64,000 nt of DNA from Sediminibacterium sp. (GCF_030695065.1 NZ_JAUYTR010000009.1:62001-126000), one strand, 5' to 3'; positions 52,317-60,961 are shown, counted from the first letter of the stretch. Numbers and translations: made by a program. Notes: generated by a model from the sequence alone, not told the origin.

Positions 52317-52973
52317 CTATTTTTTTTGAATCAACTTATTAAAGCTCAAAAACCAACCCATGTTACTTACATGCGTATCAAAGCTGCCAAATTTACCCTG
52401 CATACTTACGCCAAAACCAATACTGCCTCTTAAGGAGAATTGATCATTCATAGTTTTAAATTCATCTACAGCACCAGAAGCATATTTGTACCTAAGAATA
52501 TAATTGGACTTACTATACACTGCTGGTAAAGCAGCTTGTACAAAAAAAGCAGCTGAATTACGTTTATTAAATGGCAAGTAATAACGGGTTATTGGGGCAA
52601 TACCAATATCTATACTATTGTCTATATTTTTAGTATCAACACTAGGAAAACTTGGCCCAGGACCTATTGTAATTGGATATGTTAAATAACTTCTGCGTTC
52701 AGTATGAACCCCTGCAATACCCATCACCCCAATCATCCAGTTTTGCTGAACAAATTTACCATACATAGGAGCTAATAAAATACCCAGATTGGTATTCCCT
52801 TTTGTAATAGAAATATCGGTGTAAGAACCCATCATATCGGAGTAAACTGGGGAAAGACCAATTCCCCAAAATGACTTGCCTTTATTAAAATGTTGGTAAT
52901 GTAATTTCTCGGATTGAGCGTAAATCAATTGTACAAAAACCAATGATAATAAAAGCATCCGTCCTTTCTTCAT
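52317..52973 (-). CDS. secreted/outer-membrane protein, function unknown
   Basis: A 218-residue protein with a signal peptide (MKKGRMLLLSLVFVQLIYAQ), followed by alternating amphipathic strands with many Gly and aromatic residues (KSFWGIGLSPVYSDMMGSY; NLGILLAPMYGKFV; AAFFVQAALPAVYS; FSLRGSIGFGVSMQG), consistent with a small outer-membrane beta-barrel. I cannot name a family. The open frame extends to 53006, but the ATG at 52973 starts the signal peptide. A terminator hairpin follows the gene. Confidence 0.75.
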   Translation of the reverse strand: MKKGRMLLLSLVFVQLIYAQSEKLHYQHFNKGKSFWGIGLSPVYSDMMGSYTDISITKGNTNLGILLAPMYGKFVQQNWMIGVMGIAGVHTERRSYLTYPITIGPGPSFPSVDTKNIDNSIDIGIAPITRYYLPFNKRNSAAFFVQAALPAVYSKSNYILRYKYASGAVDEFKTMNDQFSLRGSIGFGVSMQGKFGSFDTHVSNMGWFLSFNKLIQKK

Positions 52974-53033
52974 AAACAATTTTTTAAATAAGAGTCTATA
53001 AAGCAACGAACTGTTGCACCGTTTATGTAAAAA

Positions 53034-54221
53034 TTATCCCTTTCGTCGGTCTAATTCCTTTTTTATTAAAGACAATTCACGACCTGTTTGCCCGGCAACA
53101 CTTGAATTCTCTTTGGCTCTGCGCATTAAATAAGGTATCACATCTTTGATAGGACCAAAGGGCAAATACTTGCTTACTTTAAATCCTTCCTTCGCTAAAT
53201 TGAATGTAATATTATCGCTCATTCCATACAACTGAGAGAAGTGTACATGAGGATGATTATGTTGTAACTTTTGTTCGTGCATTATTTCAGCAGCGAGTAA
53301 ATTACTTTTTTCATTATGTGAAGCAATAATGACTGAAATATCTTCAAGGTGCTCAAAGCAAAACTTTACAGCAGCATTAAAATCGGAATCTGTAGCTTCC
53401 TTTGTTGGTTGAATTGGAGAGCCATAACCCATATCATTCGCTCTTTCACGCTCTTTTTCCATATATGCGCCCCTAACCAATTTGATGCCTAATTTAAATT
53501 GTTGTTGTTTGGCAATTTTATAACTCAATTGCAAAAAATGAAGTCGATCGTGTCTATACAATTGTATGGTATTATATACAATTACTTTGTCTTTATTAAA
53601 CACTTCCATCATTTCCATGCACAATCGATCAATTGGATCTTGAATCCAACTTTCTTCTGCATCAATTAAAACGCCAATATTTTTTTCTGCTGCAATTTCA
53701 CAGATGGTATACATTCTTTCGCGTACGCGATCCCATTCAGCTACTTCTTCTTCATGATCATGAATGCCACTTCTTAATCTAGGTGCTTCATTCAAGGTCT
53801 GCAATAATGCAAAACGGGCTAAGCCAGTTACTTTAATACTAATAAAAGGAATATTGGTCTGAGTTGCTGCATAATTAATTACCCTAATAAACTCTTCGGT
53901 AGCATGATCAAAACTTTCCTCCGATTCTTTACCTTCTACTCCATAATCAAGAATTACTTGAATACCATAATTTCCCAATACACTCCCAACAGCAGCTGTT
54001 TCTTCCAAGGTTTCACCACCTACAAATTGTTTAAAGATGGTCTTTCTTATTAACCCATTAACCAATGGAATACCCGTTTTCATTATATAGGGAGTAAGGG
54101 TGGTTCCCAATTTTACAAACCATGGAAATTCCATGGTTTTAAATAAAAATTTAGCCCCTTTTAACTCTTTATCAGTCTTGTAAGCAAATGCATTCTGGGT
54201 ATTGTCGAAAGAAATATTCAT
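53034..54221 (-). CDS. proline dehydrogenase
   Basis: A 395-residue monofunctional PRODH oxidising proline to pyrroline-5-carboxylate with FAD. The TIM-barrel signatures are present: FISIKVTGLARFALLQTLN, NIGVLIDAEESWIQDPIDRLC, FKLGIKLVRGAYMEKERERA (Lys/Arg catalytic segment), IASHNEKSN and FSQLYGMSDNITFNLA. The C-terminal YLPFGPIKDVIPYLMRRAKENSS holds the Arg-Arg pair that binds the proline carboxylate. Separate from P5C dehydrogenase, which is not in the window. Confidence 0.95.
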   Translation of the reverse strand: MNISFDNTQNAFAYKTDKELKGAKFLFKTMEFPWFVKLGTTLTPYIMKTGIPLVNGLIRKTIFKQFVGGETLEETAAVGSVLGNYGIQVILDYGVEGKESEESFDHATEEFIRVINYAATQTNIPFISIKVTGLARFALLQTLNEAPRLRSGIHDHEEEVAEWDRVRERMYTICEIAAEKNIGVLIDAEESWIQDPIDRLCMEMMEVFNKDKVIVYNTIQLYRHDRLHFLQLSYKIAKQQQFKLGIKLVRGAYMEKERERANDMGYGSPIQPTKEATDSDFNAAVKFCFEHLEDISVIIASHNEKSNLLAAEIMHEQKLQHNHPHVHFSQLYGMSDNITFNLAKEGFKVSKYLPFGPIKDVIPYLMRRAKENSSVAGQTGRELSLIKKELDRRKG

Positions 54222-54301
54222 ACTAACAGATGTTCGTTGAGCAAATATCGGTACTCCATGCTTAAGTATGCAGTATTTAGCTAAAAAACCATATAATTTT
54301 T

Positions 54302-55018
54302 TTAAATGGCTTGGTGATTAAAAGGTTGCAAAACCATTTCACTAACTACCCCACTTGCAGGTTGTTGACATAAGAACCAAATGGCTTTGGCAGCTTCTTC
54401 GGCAACAATCATTTTATCACGCTGAACCCTTAAATCGATGTTGTCCCAAAAAGCAGAATCAATACCACCTAGAAATATATTTGTAATTCGAATCTCCGTT
54501 CTTTTGAGTTCTTCACGAATACTTTGCATCATTCCAACTAGTCCATACTTACTTGCACTATATGCGGCAGCACCAGCCATGGGGACTTTTCCAAGAACGC
54601 CTGGAATATTAATGATTAGGCCTTTTTTTTGCTCTTTCATATTGGGTAAAACCGCTTTAACCAAATAGAATGCCCCCATCAAATTAACTTGAAGAGTACG
54701 TTCAAAGTCGGCACTGGTTAGGGAATCCATTGTTTTAATAATCCCAATACCAGCAGCATTAATCAAAATATTGATAACAGGAGTTTGCAACAATATTTGT
54801 TGAACTGTTTGATTTACCGATGCTTCATTGGTTATATCCATCTGAAAACATCGATCCTGTGGAATACCTGCTTGCAAGCCAACTTCTTCTAATTTGTCTG
54901 CATTTTGCCCAGTTAAAAATACAATTGCACCACTGGCGCTCACTTGTTTGGCCACTTGAGATCCAACACCGCCTGTTGCTCCGGCAATAAGTACAACTTT
55001 TCCTTTTAAAGATTCCAT
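54302..55018 (-). CDS. short-chain dehydrogenase/reductase
   Basis: A 238-residue SDR: cofactor loop LIAGATGGVGSQVAKQV (about 11-27), NILINAAGIGI, and the catalytic YSASKYGLVG (Tyr/Lys, near 153-162). Substrate unknown. It is divergent from the photolyase-like gene, with 53 bp between the starts. Promoter elements were not pinned down. Confidence 0.92.
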   Translation of the reverse strand: MESLKGKVVLIAGATGGVGSQVAKQVSASGAIVFLTGQNADKLEEVGLQAGIPQDRCFQMDITNEASVNQTVQQILLQTPVINILINAAGIGIIKTMDSLTSADFERTLQVNLMGAFYLVKAVLPNMKEQKKGLIINIPGVLGKVPMAGAAAYSASKYGLVGMMQSIREELKRTEIRITNIFLGGIDSAFWDNIDLRVQRDKMIVAEEAAKAIWFLCQQPASGVVSEMVLQPFNHQAI

Positions 55019-55071
55019 TAATTCGTTTTAAGTACAACAATGAGTAATGCATTTTGTTGTAAATGCTCCAT

Positions 55072-56577
55072 ATGAAAATAGCCAGCATTGTTTTCCCGCA
55101 CCAACTGTTTAAAGAACATCCCGCAATAGACCCTTCCATACCGGTATATCTGGTAGAAGAATGGCTATTTTTTAAACAGTACCCCTTTCATTTTCAAAAG
55201 CTTTTGTTGCATAGGGCTAGTATGCAGCAATACAAAAAATATTTATGCAGCAGGGGGTATACTGTTCATTATATAGAAACGAATGAAAACATTTCGAATG
55301 TGCTTGAATTGGTTCCTTTTTTAGCAAAACAAGAAATTACACATATTCAAGTGGTAGACCCCACAGATAATTGGCTTACCAATAGGCTCAAGCAATCTTG
55401 CAAGAAAAACCATATTGCACTATCTTTTTTTAATTCGCCAGGATTTTTAAATACCCTTTCCAGTACAGATGCATTCTTTGAAAAAAGAAATAAATTCTTT
55501 CAAACAGACTTTTACACTTGGCAAAGAAAGACAAGGAAAATTTTAGTGAATGATGCATTACAACCTGTTGGAGGCAAATGGGCTTTTGATGCAGACAACA
55601 GAGATAAATTTCCAAAAAACAAACAAGTACCAATTTGTGAATTCATAGAAGAAAATGAGTTGATTAAAGCCGCTACACAATACATTACTCAACATTTTCC
55701 CAATAACCCAGGCATTAAAGATGCGCCATTTAAACACCAGGGTAAAAAAGGATACTACCCAATTGATTTTGAATCAGCACAATTATGGTTGAAGCAGTTT
55801 TTAAACAACCGATTCAGCGAATTTGGTATTTACGAAGATGCAATGGTTGCAGGTGAATCTATTTTACATCATAGTGTTTTGAGCCCGTTAATTAATATTG
55901 GATTATTAACTCCTCAACAAGTACTCAATGAAACTTTAAGCCATGCTGCAAACTCGGCAATTCCAATCAATTCATTAGAAGGATTTATAAGACAAATAGT
56001 AGGATGGAGAGAATTTATTTACCAAGTTTATGCAAGAGCAGGGGGCAAACAAAGGACCCGAAACTATTGGGGCTTTAAAAGAAAAATTCCGGCCTCATTT
56101 TATAAAGGGGACACAGGTATTGTTCCATTAGACGATGCAATACAAAAACTGAATCAGACCGGGTACAACCATCATATAGAAAGATTAATGATATTAGGCA
56201 ATTTTATGCTGCTCTGCGAGTTTGATCCTGACCAAGTATATCAATGGTTTATGGAAATGTACGTAGACGCATACGACTGGGTCATGGTTCCCAATGTTTA
56301 CGGAATGACCCAATTTGCAGATGGAGGCTTAATGACTACAAAACCCTATATAAGTGGGAGTAATTATATTCTAAAAATGAGTAATTATTCCAAAGGAGAA
56401 TGGCAGGAAATTTGGGATGGGCTCTTCTGGAGATTTATGCATGTTCACCGTTCATTTTTTTTACAAAACCCACGCTTGGGAATGCTAGTTAAAACTTTTG
56501 ACAAAATGCCTGAAACAAAAAAAGCCATTCACTTAAGCAATGCAGAAAAGTATTTACAAAACTTAGACAAGCAATAA
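55072..56577 (+). CDS. cryptochrome/photolyase-family protein, DPRP/PhrB-like, lacking the Fe-S cysteine motif
   Basis: A 501-residue protein of the deoxyribodipyrimidine photolyase-related (FeS-BCP/PhrB) group. The N-terminal alpha/beta domain (about 1-125; KIASIVFPHQLF, VYLVEEWLFFKQYPFHFQKL) is typical, as are SLEGFIRQIVGWREFIYQVY (about 301-320), GYNHHIERLMILGNFMLL and DAYDWVMVPNVYGMTQFADGG (FAD region). The C-terminal cluster motif of this group (MSDYC..C..., then ACPFN) is absent: MSNYSKGEWQEIWDGLFWRF (436-455) replaces both cysteines with Ser and Glu and drops about 10 residues carrying the third. Expected to bind FAD and repair (6-4) photoproducts or signal light. It heads a three-gene cluster. 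Confidence 0.93.
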   Translation: MKIASIVFPHQLFKEHPAIDPSIPVYLVEEWLFFKQYPFHFQKLLLHRASMQQYKKYLCSRGYTVHYIETNENISNVLELVPFLAKQEITHIQVVDPTDNWLTNRLKQSCKKNHIALSFFNSPGFLNTLSSTDAFFEKRNKFFQTDFYTWQRKTRKILVNDALQPVGGKWAFDADNRDKFPKNKQVPICEFIEENELIKAATQYITQHFPNNPGIKDAPFKHQGKKGYYPIDFESAQLWLKQFLNNRFSEFGIYEDAMVAGESILHHSVLSPLINIGLLTPQQVLNETLSHAANSAIPINSLEGFIRQIVGWREFIYQVYARAGGKQRTRNYWGFKRKIPASFYKGDTGIVPLDDAIQKLNQTGYNHHIERLMILGNFMLLCEFDPDQVYQWFMEMYVDAYDWVMVPNVYGMTQFADGGLMTTKPYISGSNYILKMSNYSKGEWQEIWDGLFWRFMHVHRSFFLQNPRLGMLVKTFDKMPETKKAIHLSNAEKYLQNLDKQ

Positions 56578-56582
56578 TATGT

Positions 56583-57686
56583 ATGAATGAACCTTTACAA
56601 TTCCCCACCCATTATGGTGCAATCATCAATAGAATTGAACAAATAGATGCTAAACAATATGAGCGAACCAGAAATTTCATTAATGGTGCAGTAACTTATT
56701 TATCTCCCTATATTGCCAGAGGGGTGATTCAACTACCTCAAATAAAAGAAATTGTGGTTGCGAAATATGGCCGATATGTATCAGAAAAATTAGTTCAAGA
56801 ATTGGCATGGAGAGAATTTTTTCAAAGAGTATGGCAACACAAACAAGAGCAAATATTTACAGACCTAAAGCAGGACCAATCAGCAATTGCACATCATTTA
56901 ATGCCTGTAATGATTGAAGAAGCACAAACTGGAATTGAAGCAATTGATTCCGCAATTAAGTCATTGTATGCAACTGGTTATATGCACAACCATGCAAGAA
57001 TGTATACCGCTATGCTAACTTGTAATATTGCGCAGGCACATTGGCTAAATCCTGCAAGATGGATGTATTACCACTTATTAGATGGAGACTTAGCAAGTAA
57101 TATGTTAAGTTGGCAATGGGTTGCAGGTAGTTTTAGTAGTAAAAAATATTATGCCAATCAAGAGAACATCAATAAATATACAGGCATCAAACAAACGCAT
57201 ACTATAGTAGATTTTAGTTATGAAGAATTACCTAATTTGGAAATTCCAACAGTACTAAAAGCAACTAAGGAATTAAACTTATCAACTCAGTTACCTGCTG
57301 TTGAAACTCCAATAATTGACCATTCATTACCCATTTTAGTTTACAACAGTTATAATCTTGACCCCAATTGGCACAAAGACAAATTAGCCAACCGAATTTT
57401 ATTATTAGAACCTGATCATTTTAATAAATACCCAATTAGTAAAAAAGTAATGGATTTTATTCTTGCATTGGCTCAAGACAATATCCCTAACCTTCAGGTT
57501 TGTACTGCATCATTTGATTCTTTAAGAAAATTGGCTCCCAATGCAACCATTATATATAAGGAACATCCTTTAAACAATCACTATATTGGTAAAATAGAAC
57601 CTAGGACATGGTTATTTGACCAAGTAAATCAATACTATGGCAGTTTTTTTAGTTATTGGAAAAAATGTGAACGCTATTACCAATAA
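56583..57686 (+). CDS. circularly permuted photolyase-like protein (FAD domain first, alpha/beta domain last)
   Basis: A 367-residue protein. Residues 1-205 are a photolyase/cryptochrome FAD-binding domain without the usual N-terminal alpha/beta part: YLSPYIARGVIQLPQI (39-54), ELAWREFF (73-80), SLYATGYMHNHARM (127-140) and HLLDGDLASNMLSWQW (164-179); Asn173 aligns with the flavin-N5 Asn of class I photolyases and WQW with the first Trp of the electron chain. After a linker (206-245) a second domain (about 248-350; LPILVYNSYNLDPNW, RILLLEPDHFNKYPISKKVM, NLQVCTASFDSLRKL) looks like the alpha/beta antenna domain moved to the C-terminus. Starts 5 bp after the PhrB-like gene and is likely co-expressed. 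The function is unknown. Confidence 0.87.
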   Translation: MNEPLQFPTHYGAIINRIEQIDAKQYERTRNFINGAVTYLSPYIARGVIQLPQIKEIVVAKYGRYVSEKLVQELAWREFFQRVWQHKQEQIFTDLKQDQSAIAHHLMPVMIEEAQTGIEAIDSAIKSLYATGYMHNHARMYTAMLTCNIAQAHWLNPARWMYYHLLDGDLASNMLSWQWVAGSFSSKKYYANQENINKYTGIKQTHTIVDFSYEELPNLEIPTVLKATKELNLSTQLPAVETPIIDHSLPILVYNSYNLDPNWHKDKLANRILLLEPDHFNKYPISKKVMDFILALAQDNIPNLQVCTASFDSLRKLAPNATIIYKEHPLNNHYIGKIEPRTWLFDQVNQYYGSFFSYWKKCERYYQ

Positions 57687-57702
57687 ATAGAGAAATTTGC
57701 TC

Positions 57703-58800
57703 ATGCAAATTACTTCAATACAAGTTTATCGTTATTCTATACCAATGGTGCCTTTTACCATAGCAACAGGCACAATGGATTTTGCACAAAATTTATTGGT
57801 AGTGATTCATACCAATGAAGGAATTACCGGGTATGGAGAATGTTCAGCTTTCCCAATGATAGTTGGTGAAACGCAAGCAACCTGCTACGAAATGGGCAAA
57901 GCATTTGCAGCTATCTTTAAGCACAAAGACCCTTTAGATATTCCTGCTCGCATGCAAGAATTAGAAGGTTTTACTGCAAGAAATTATACTGCAAAAAGTG
58001 CATTTGATATTGCCTTGCACGATATTGCTGCAAAAGCAGCCAATCAACCGCTGTATGCATATTTAGGCGGGTCAGTAAAAAAGATTGTAAGCGATTTAAC
58101 CATAGGAATTGATAGTCCAACTAATATGGCTGCTCAAGCGGTAGAATTTGTTCAACAAAATGTAGCAACTATAAAAGTTAAACTTGGGAAAGATCCAAAT
58201 ACCGATATAGAACGCATTAAAGCCATCCGTTCAGCAATTGGAAATGCTACTACCATCAGAATTGATGCCAATCAAGGTTGGTCTTATGAAGACGCAATTA
58301 TTGCTTTAACCGAATTAGGAAAATATGGTATTGAATTTTGCGAACAACCAATGCGCACCTATAACGATGAATTACTTCCAGAACTGTGTAAACTTTCTCC
58401 AATTCCTTTAATGGCAGATGAATCTGTTTATACTCACCACGATGCTGAAAGAATCATTCGCAACAAAGCTTGTGCTTCCATCAATATCAAATTTGCTAAA
58501 AGCGGAGGCATTGCAGAAGCAATTAAAATAAATGAAGTAGCAGAAAAAAATAATATCCCATGTATGATGGGAGGTATGTTAGAAAGCAGATTAGCCCTAA
58601 CCGCGAAAGTACATTTTGCCATGGCAAAACAAAATATTATTTATTATGATTTAGATACCTGTTTATTGGGTCATAAAATTGATCCGGTAATTGGTGGAGC
58701 CCAATACAATAGTATGGAATTAACGGTAAATGAAGATGCTGGAATTGGCGCAAGTGTAGACCCTTCTTTTTTACAGACACTTGAAAGCATTACTATTTAA
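57703..58800 (+). CDS. dipeptide epimerase / muconate-lactonizing-type enolase-superfamily enzyme
   Basis: A 365-residue enolase-superfamily enzyme of the Ala-Glu epimerase type. The N-terminal cap (1-125) is followed by the barrel with the KxK catalytic motif TIKVKLGKDPNTD (about 159-170), metal ligands in RIDANQGW (Asp) and the ADESV and FCEQPM segments, and the second catalytic Lys in NIKFAKSGGI (about 265-274). Typical reaction: epimerisation of L-Ala-D/L-Glu in peptidoglycan recycling, though substrate range is broad. TTG at 57697 is in frame, but ATG at 57703 fits the family. It follows the permuted photolyase-like gene. Confidence 0.9.
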   Translation: MQITSIQVYRYSIPMVPFTIATGTMDFAQNLLVVIHTNEGITGYGECSAFPMIVGETQATCYEMGKAFAAIFKHKDPLDIPARMQELEGFTARNYTAKSAFDIALHDIAAKAANQPLYAYLGGSVKKIVSDLTIGIDSPTNMAAQAVEFVQQNVATIKVKLGKDPNTDIERIKAIRSAIGNATTIRIDANQGWSYEDAIIALTELGKYGIEFCEQPMRTYNDELLPELCKLSPIPLMADESVYTHHDAERIIRNKACASINIKFAKSGGIAEAIKINEVAEKNNIPCMMGGMLESRLALTAKVHFAMAKQNIIYYDLDTCLLGHKIDPVIGGAQYNSMELTVNEDAGIGASVDPSFLQTLESITI

Positions 58801-58824
58801 CTAATAAGGCAAGAATAGCTAACC

Positions 58825-58832
58825 TATATTTG
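58825..58832 (+). promoter_or_regulatory. -7 element candidate for the thioesterase gene
   Basis: TATATTTG fits TAnnTTTG and ends 17 bp before the ATG at 58850; no -33 TTG at the expected distance. Confidence 0.4.
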
Positions 58833-58849
58833 CAACTCAATGAACAATT

Positions 58850-59368
58850 ATGGAAGCAAAAAAGTCTAGTGAAAGTTTTACCATCATGAACGAATTGGTA
58901 TTACCCAACGATACCAATACATTCGGTAATTTAATGGGTGGTAGGTTAATGTATTGGATGGATATTGCGGCAGGCATTGCTGCAGGCAAACACTCTAATA
59001 CACCGAGCATGACTGCGTCTGTTGATAATTTGAGTTTTAAAAATCCCATCAAATTGGGCAATGTAGTTCATATACAAGCTAAAGTTTGTAGGGCATTTAA
59101 TACATCAATGGAAATTCATTTAAAGGTTTGGGGCGAAGATTTATTGCACCAATACAGATACGAAAGCAATGAAGCATTCTTCACTTTTGTAGCGCTTGAC
59201 CCGAATGGTAAGCCAAGAACGGTGCCAGCATTAATTCCTGAAACAGAGGATGAAAAAAGATTATTTGATGGCGCTTTAAGAAGAAGACAATTGAGGCTTA
59301 TTTTGGCTGGCAAAATGAAACCAGACGACGCAAACGAATTAAAAGCACTGTTTTTTAAAGAAGCTTAA
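58850..59368 (+). CDS. acyl-CoA thioesterase (hotdog fold)
   Basis: A 172-residue YciA/BACH-type thioesterase hydrolysing acyl-CoA esters. The hotdog signature FGNLMGGRLMYWMDIAAGIAA (about 24-44), with the conserved catalytic Asp (about 37), and the ASVDNLSFKNPIKLGNVVHIQAKVCRAFNTSMEIHLKV strands are clear; the C-terminal helix (RRRQLRLILAGKMKPDDANELKALF) is normal for Bacteroidota members. Its stop is 4 bp from the convergent PlsC-like gene. Confidence 0.94.
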   Translation: MEAKKSSESFTIMNELVLPNDTNTFGNLMGGRLMYWMDIAAGIAAGKHSNTPSMTASVDNLSFKNPIKLGNVVHIQAKVCRAFNTSMEIHLKVWGEDLLHQYRYESNEAFFTFVALDPNGKPRTVPALIPETEDEKRLFDGALRRRQLRLILAGKMKPDDANELKALFFKEA

Positions 59369-59372
59369 TTGC

Positions 59373-60140
59373 CTATTTATCTAATTTACTCATTAAGTGA
59401 TGTTTGCCTTTGAGCATAAAGTTTTTGCTTTGCTCTATAGCTTCCATTACTTGGTCAAGTATTTGATCTACCGAATGTGTATAATCAATAACCAAAGGTT
59501 CCTTAAATCGAACAGACAAAAGAGACCCTTTCTTTTTGAAGCTTAATCCTTTTTTAGTGAAAGCCCTCCAGAATCCATTAATCACTACGGGAACAACCAC
59601 GGGTTGATTATTCTTTATGATATGTGCTGTACCTCTTCTACCAGGTGCAAAAGGTTTAGTAGTTCCTTGAGGGAAAGTGATTACCCAACTTTTATTGAGC
59701 GCCTGATCAATTTTTTGTGTATCAGACTCATCCCTATTTCTATTAATATCTTGACCTTCAGCTCTCCATGTTCTTTTTACCGTTAGTGCACCTGCTAACT
59801 TAAATAACCTACTAATCATACTACCATTCATCGTTTCTTCCGCAGCAACAAAATAGATATTGGTAAATGGATTCAACAAGTAATATGGCAAACCTAATTT
59901 ATTTTGTTTCCGCCATTTAACTGCGCAGAAAATATGGATGAAAGTGATTACGTCTGCAAAATACGTTTGGTGATTACTCACAAAGAGCACATTGTTTTTT
60001 GGAAGTTTACGCAAATGCTCTGTCCCTTCAATTTTAATGGAATTAATTAAAGCAAGACCAGGATATGTTGCCATTCCTACTATTCCATAAACGAACGATC
60101 GTACAACGCGTATATTCTTTATTCTCTCCACTAAATTCAT
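59373..60140 (-). CDS. 1-acyl-sn-glycerol-3-phosphate acyltransferase-like protein (PlsC family)
   Basis: A 255-residue membrane-associated acyltransferase of phospholipid synthesis. The hallmark motif is SNHQTYFADV (near 46-55), and the phosphate-binding FPQGTTKPFAPGRRGTAHII (near 155-174) and VPVVINGFWRAF follow. The first motif reads H-x5-D rather than the standard H-x4-D, an extra residue that may be a Bacteroidota variant; acceptor specificity is therefore uncertain (acyl-glycerophosphate or ornithine/glycine lipids). The frame is open to 60194, but the ATG at 60140 is the better start. Divergent from the HAD gene. Confidence 0.88.
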   Translation of the reverse strand: MNLVERIKNIRVVRSFVYGIVGMATYPGLALINSIKIEGTEHLRKLPKNNVLFVSNHQTYFADVITFIHIFCAVKWRKQNKLGLPYYLLNPFTNIYFVAAEETMNGSMISRLFKLAGALTVKRTWRAEGQDINRNRDESDTQKIDQALNKSWVITFPQGTTKPFAPGRRGTAHIIKNNQPVVVPVVINGFWRAFTKKGLSFKKKGSLLSVRFKEPLVIDYTHSVDQILDQVMEAIEQSKNFMLKGKHHLMSKLDK

Positions 60141-60183
60141 GTCGATAATAATTGGCCAGCAGTGCAAAATAAGGAATGTATTA

Positions 60184-60191
60184 TACATTTG
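60184..60191 (+). promoter_or_regulatory. -7 element candidate for the HAD gene
   Basis: TACATTTG fits TAnnTTTG and ends 18 bp before the ATG at 60210. No -33 element found. Confidence 0.4.
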
Positions 60192-60209
60192 CACCAGAAA
60201 AAATAACCA

Positions 60210-60872
60210 ATGGCATTAACAACCGTAATTTTTGATATTGATGGCTTATTAATAGATAGTGAACCACTATGGCATGAAGCTGCTACGGCAGTTTTTAATC
60301 AATATGGAGTAAAATTGACTGATGCCATGTACGCAAGTACTACTGGCCTAAGAACCAAAGAATTTGTACAATGGTGGTTTGGATATTTTGGGATTGATAT
60401 GGTTCACGCTGTTGAAGCAGAAAAAAATATAGTATCAGGCGTTTTAAAAAGAATTGAAGAAAAAGCCAATATCATGCCTGGAGTACCACATATATTTGAA
60501 TTTTTTGCTAATAAACAATTTAAAATTGGTTTAGCAACTTCTTCACCGCCTGAATTAATTGATTTGGTGGTGAGAATGACAGGCATTGATGCCTATTTAT
60601 CTGCAACAGCATCAGCAGAATTTTTACCCTTCGGAAAACCTCATCCCCAAGTATATTTAAATTGTGCTGAAGCAATGCATAGCAAACCAACGGAATGCAT
60701 TTGTTTTGAAGATTCTTTCAATGGGCTTATTTCAGCTAAAGCAGCTAGAATGAAATGTGTAATTATACCACACCATTCCTTAAATAAAGATGAGCGCTGG
60801 GGCGCAGCAGACCTTAAACTAAGCTCTCTACAAAATTTCGGCGAGCTGCATTTTGACCGATTAAATAGTTAG
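60210..60872 (+). CDS. HAD-superfamily sugar phosphatase (HxpB/beta-PGM-like)
   Basis: A 220-residue subfamily-IA HAD phosphohydrolase: motif I FDIDGLLIDSEPLW (about 8-21; Asp nucleophile and acid/base Asp), motif II around LATSSPPE, Lys and ECICFEDSFNGLISAKAARMKCV as motifs III/IV. The helical cap and the 'LWHEA' wording are those of HxpB/YniC-type hexitol- or 2-deoxyglucose-6-phosphatases; substrate not certain. A strong terminator follows. Confidence 0.93.
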   Translation: MALTTVIFDIDGLLIDSEPLWHEAATAVFNQYGVKLTDAMYASTTGLRTKEFVQWWFGYFGIDMVHAVEAEKNIVSGVLKRIEEKANIMPGVPHIFEFFANKQFKIGLATSSPPELIDLVVRMTGIDAYLSATASAEFLPFGKPHPQVYLNCAEAMHSKPTECICFEDSFNGLISAKAARMKCVIIPHHSLNKDERWGAADLKLSSLQNFGELHFDRLNS

Positions 60873-60912
60873 CATCATTATCGAATTCAGAATGTTTCAA
60901 TAGAACACAAAA

Positions 60913-60938
60913 AAATGCCCCGAAATTTCGGGGCATTT
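60913..60938. terminator. bidirectional intrinsic terminator
   Basis: AAATGCCCCGAAA / TTTCGGGGCATTT is a perfect 26-bp palindrome with GC core and A/T tracts on both sides, lying 40 bp after the HAD stop and 23 bp before the convergent OmpA gene stop. It would terminate both transcripts. Confidence 0.92.
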
Positions 60939-60961
60939 AAGATTATAATAATAACTAATTA

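Noticed and set aside
60913..60938. 26-bp perfect palindrome considered as an operator
   Set aside because: Position between two convergent stops and A/T-flanked GC core indicate a terminator.
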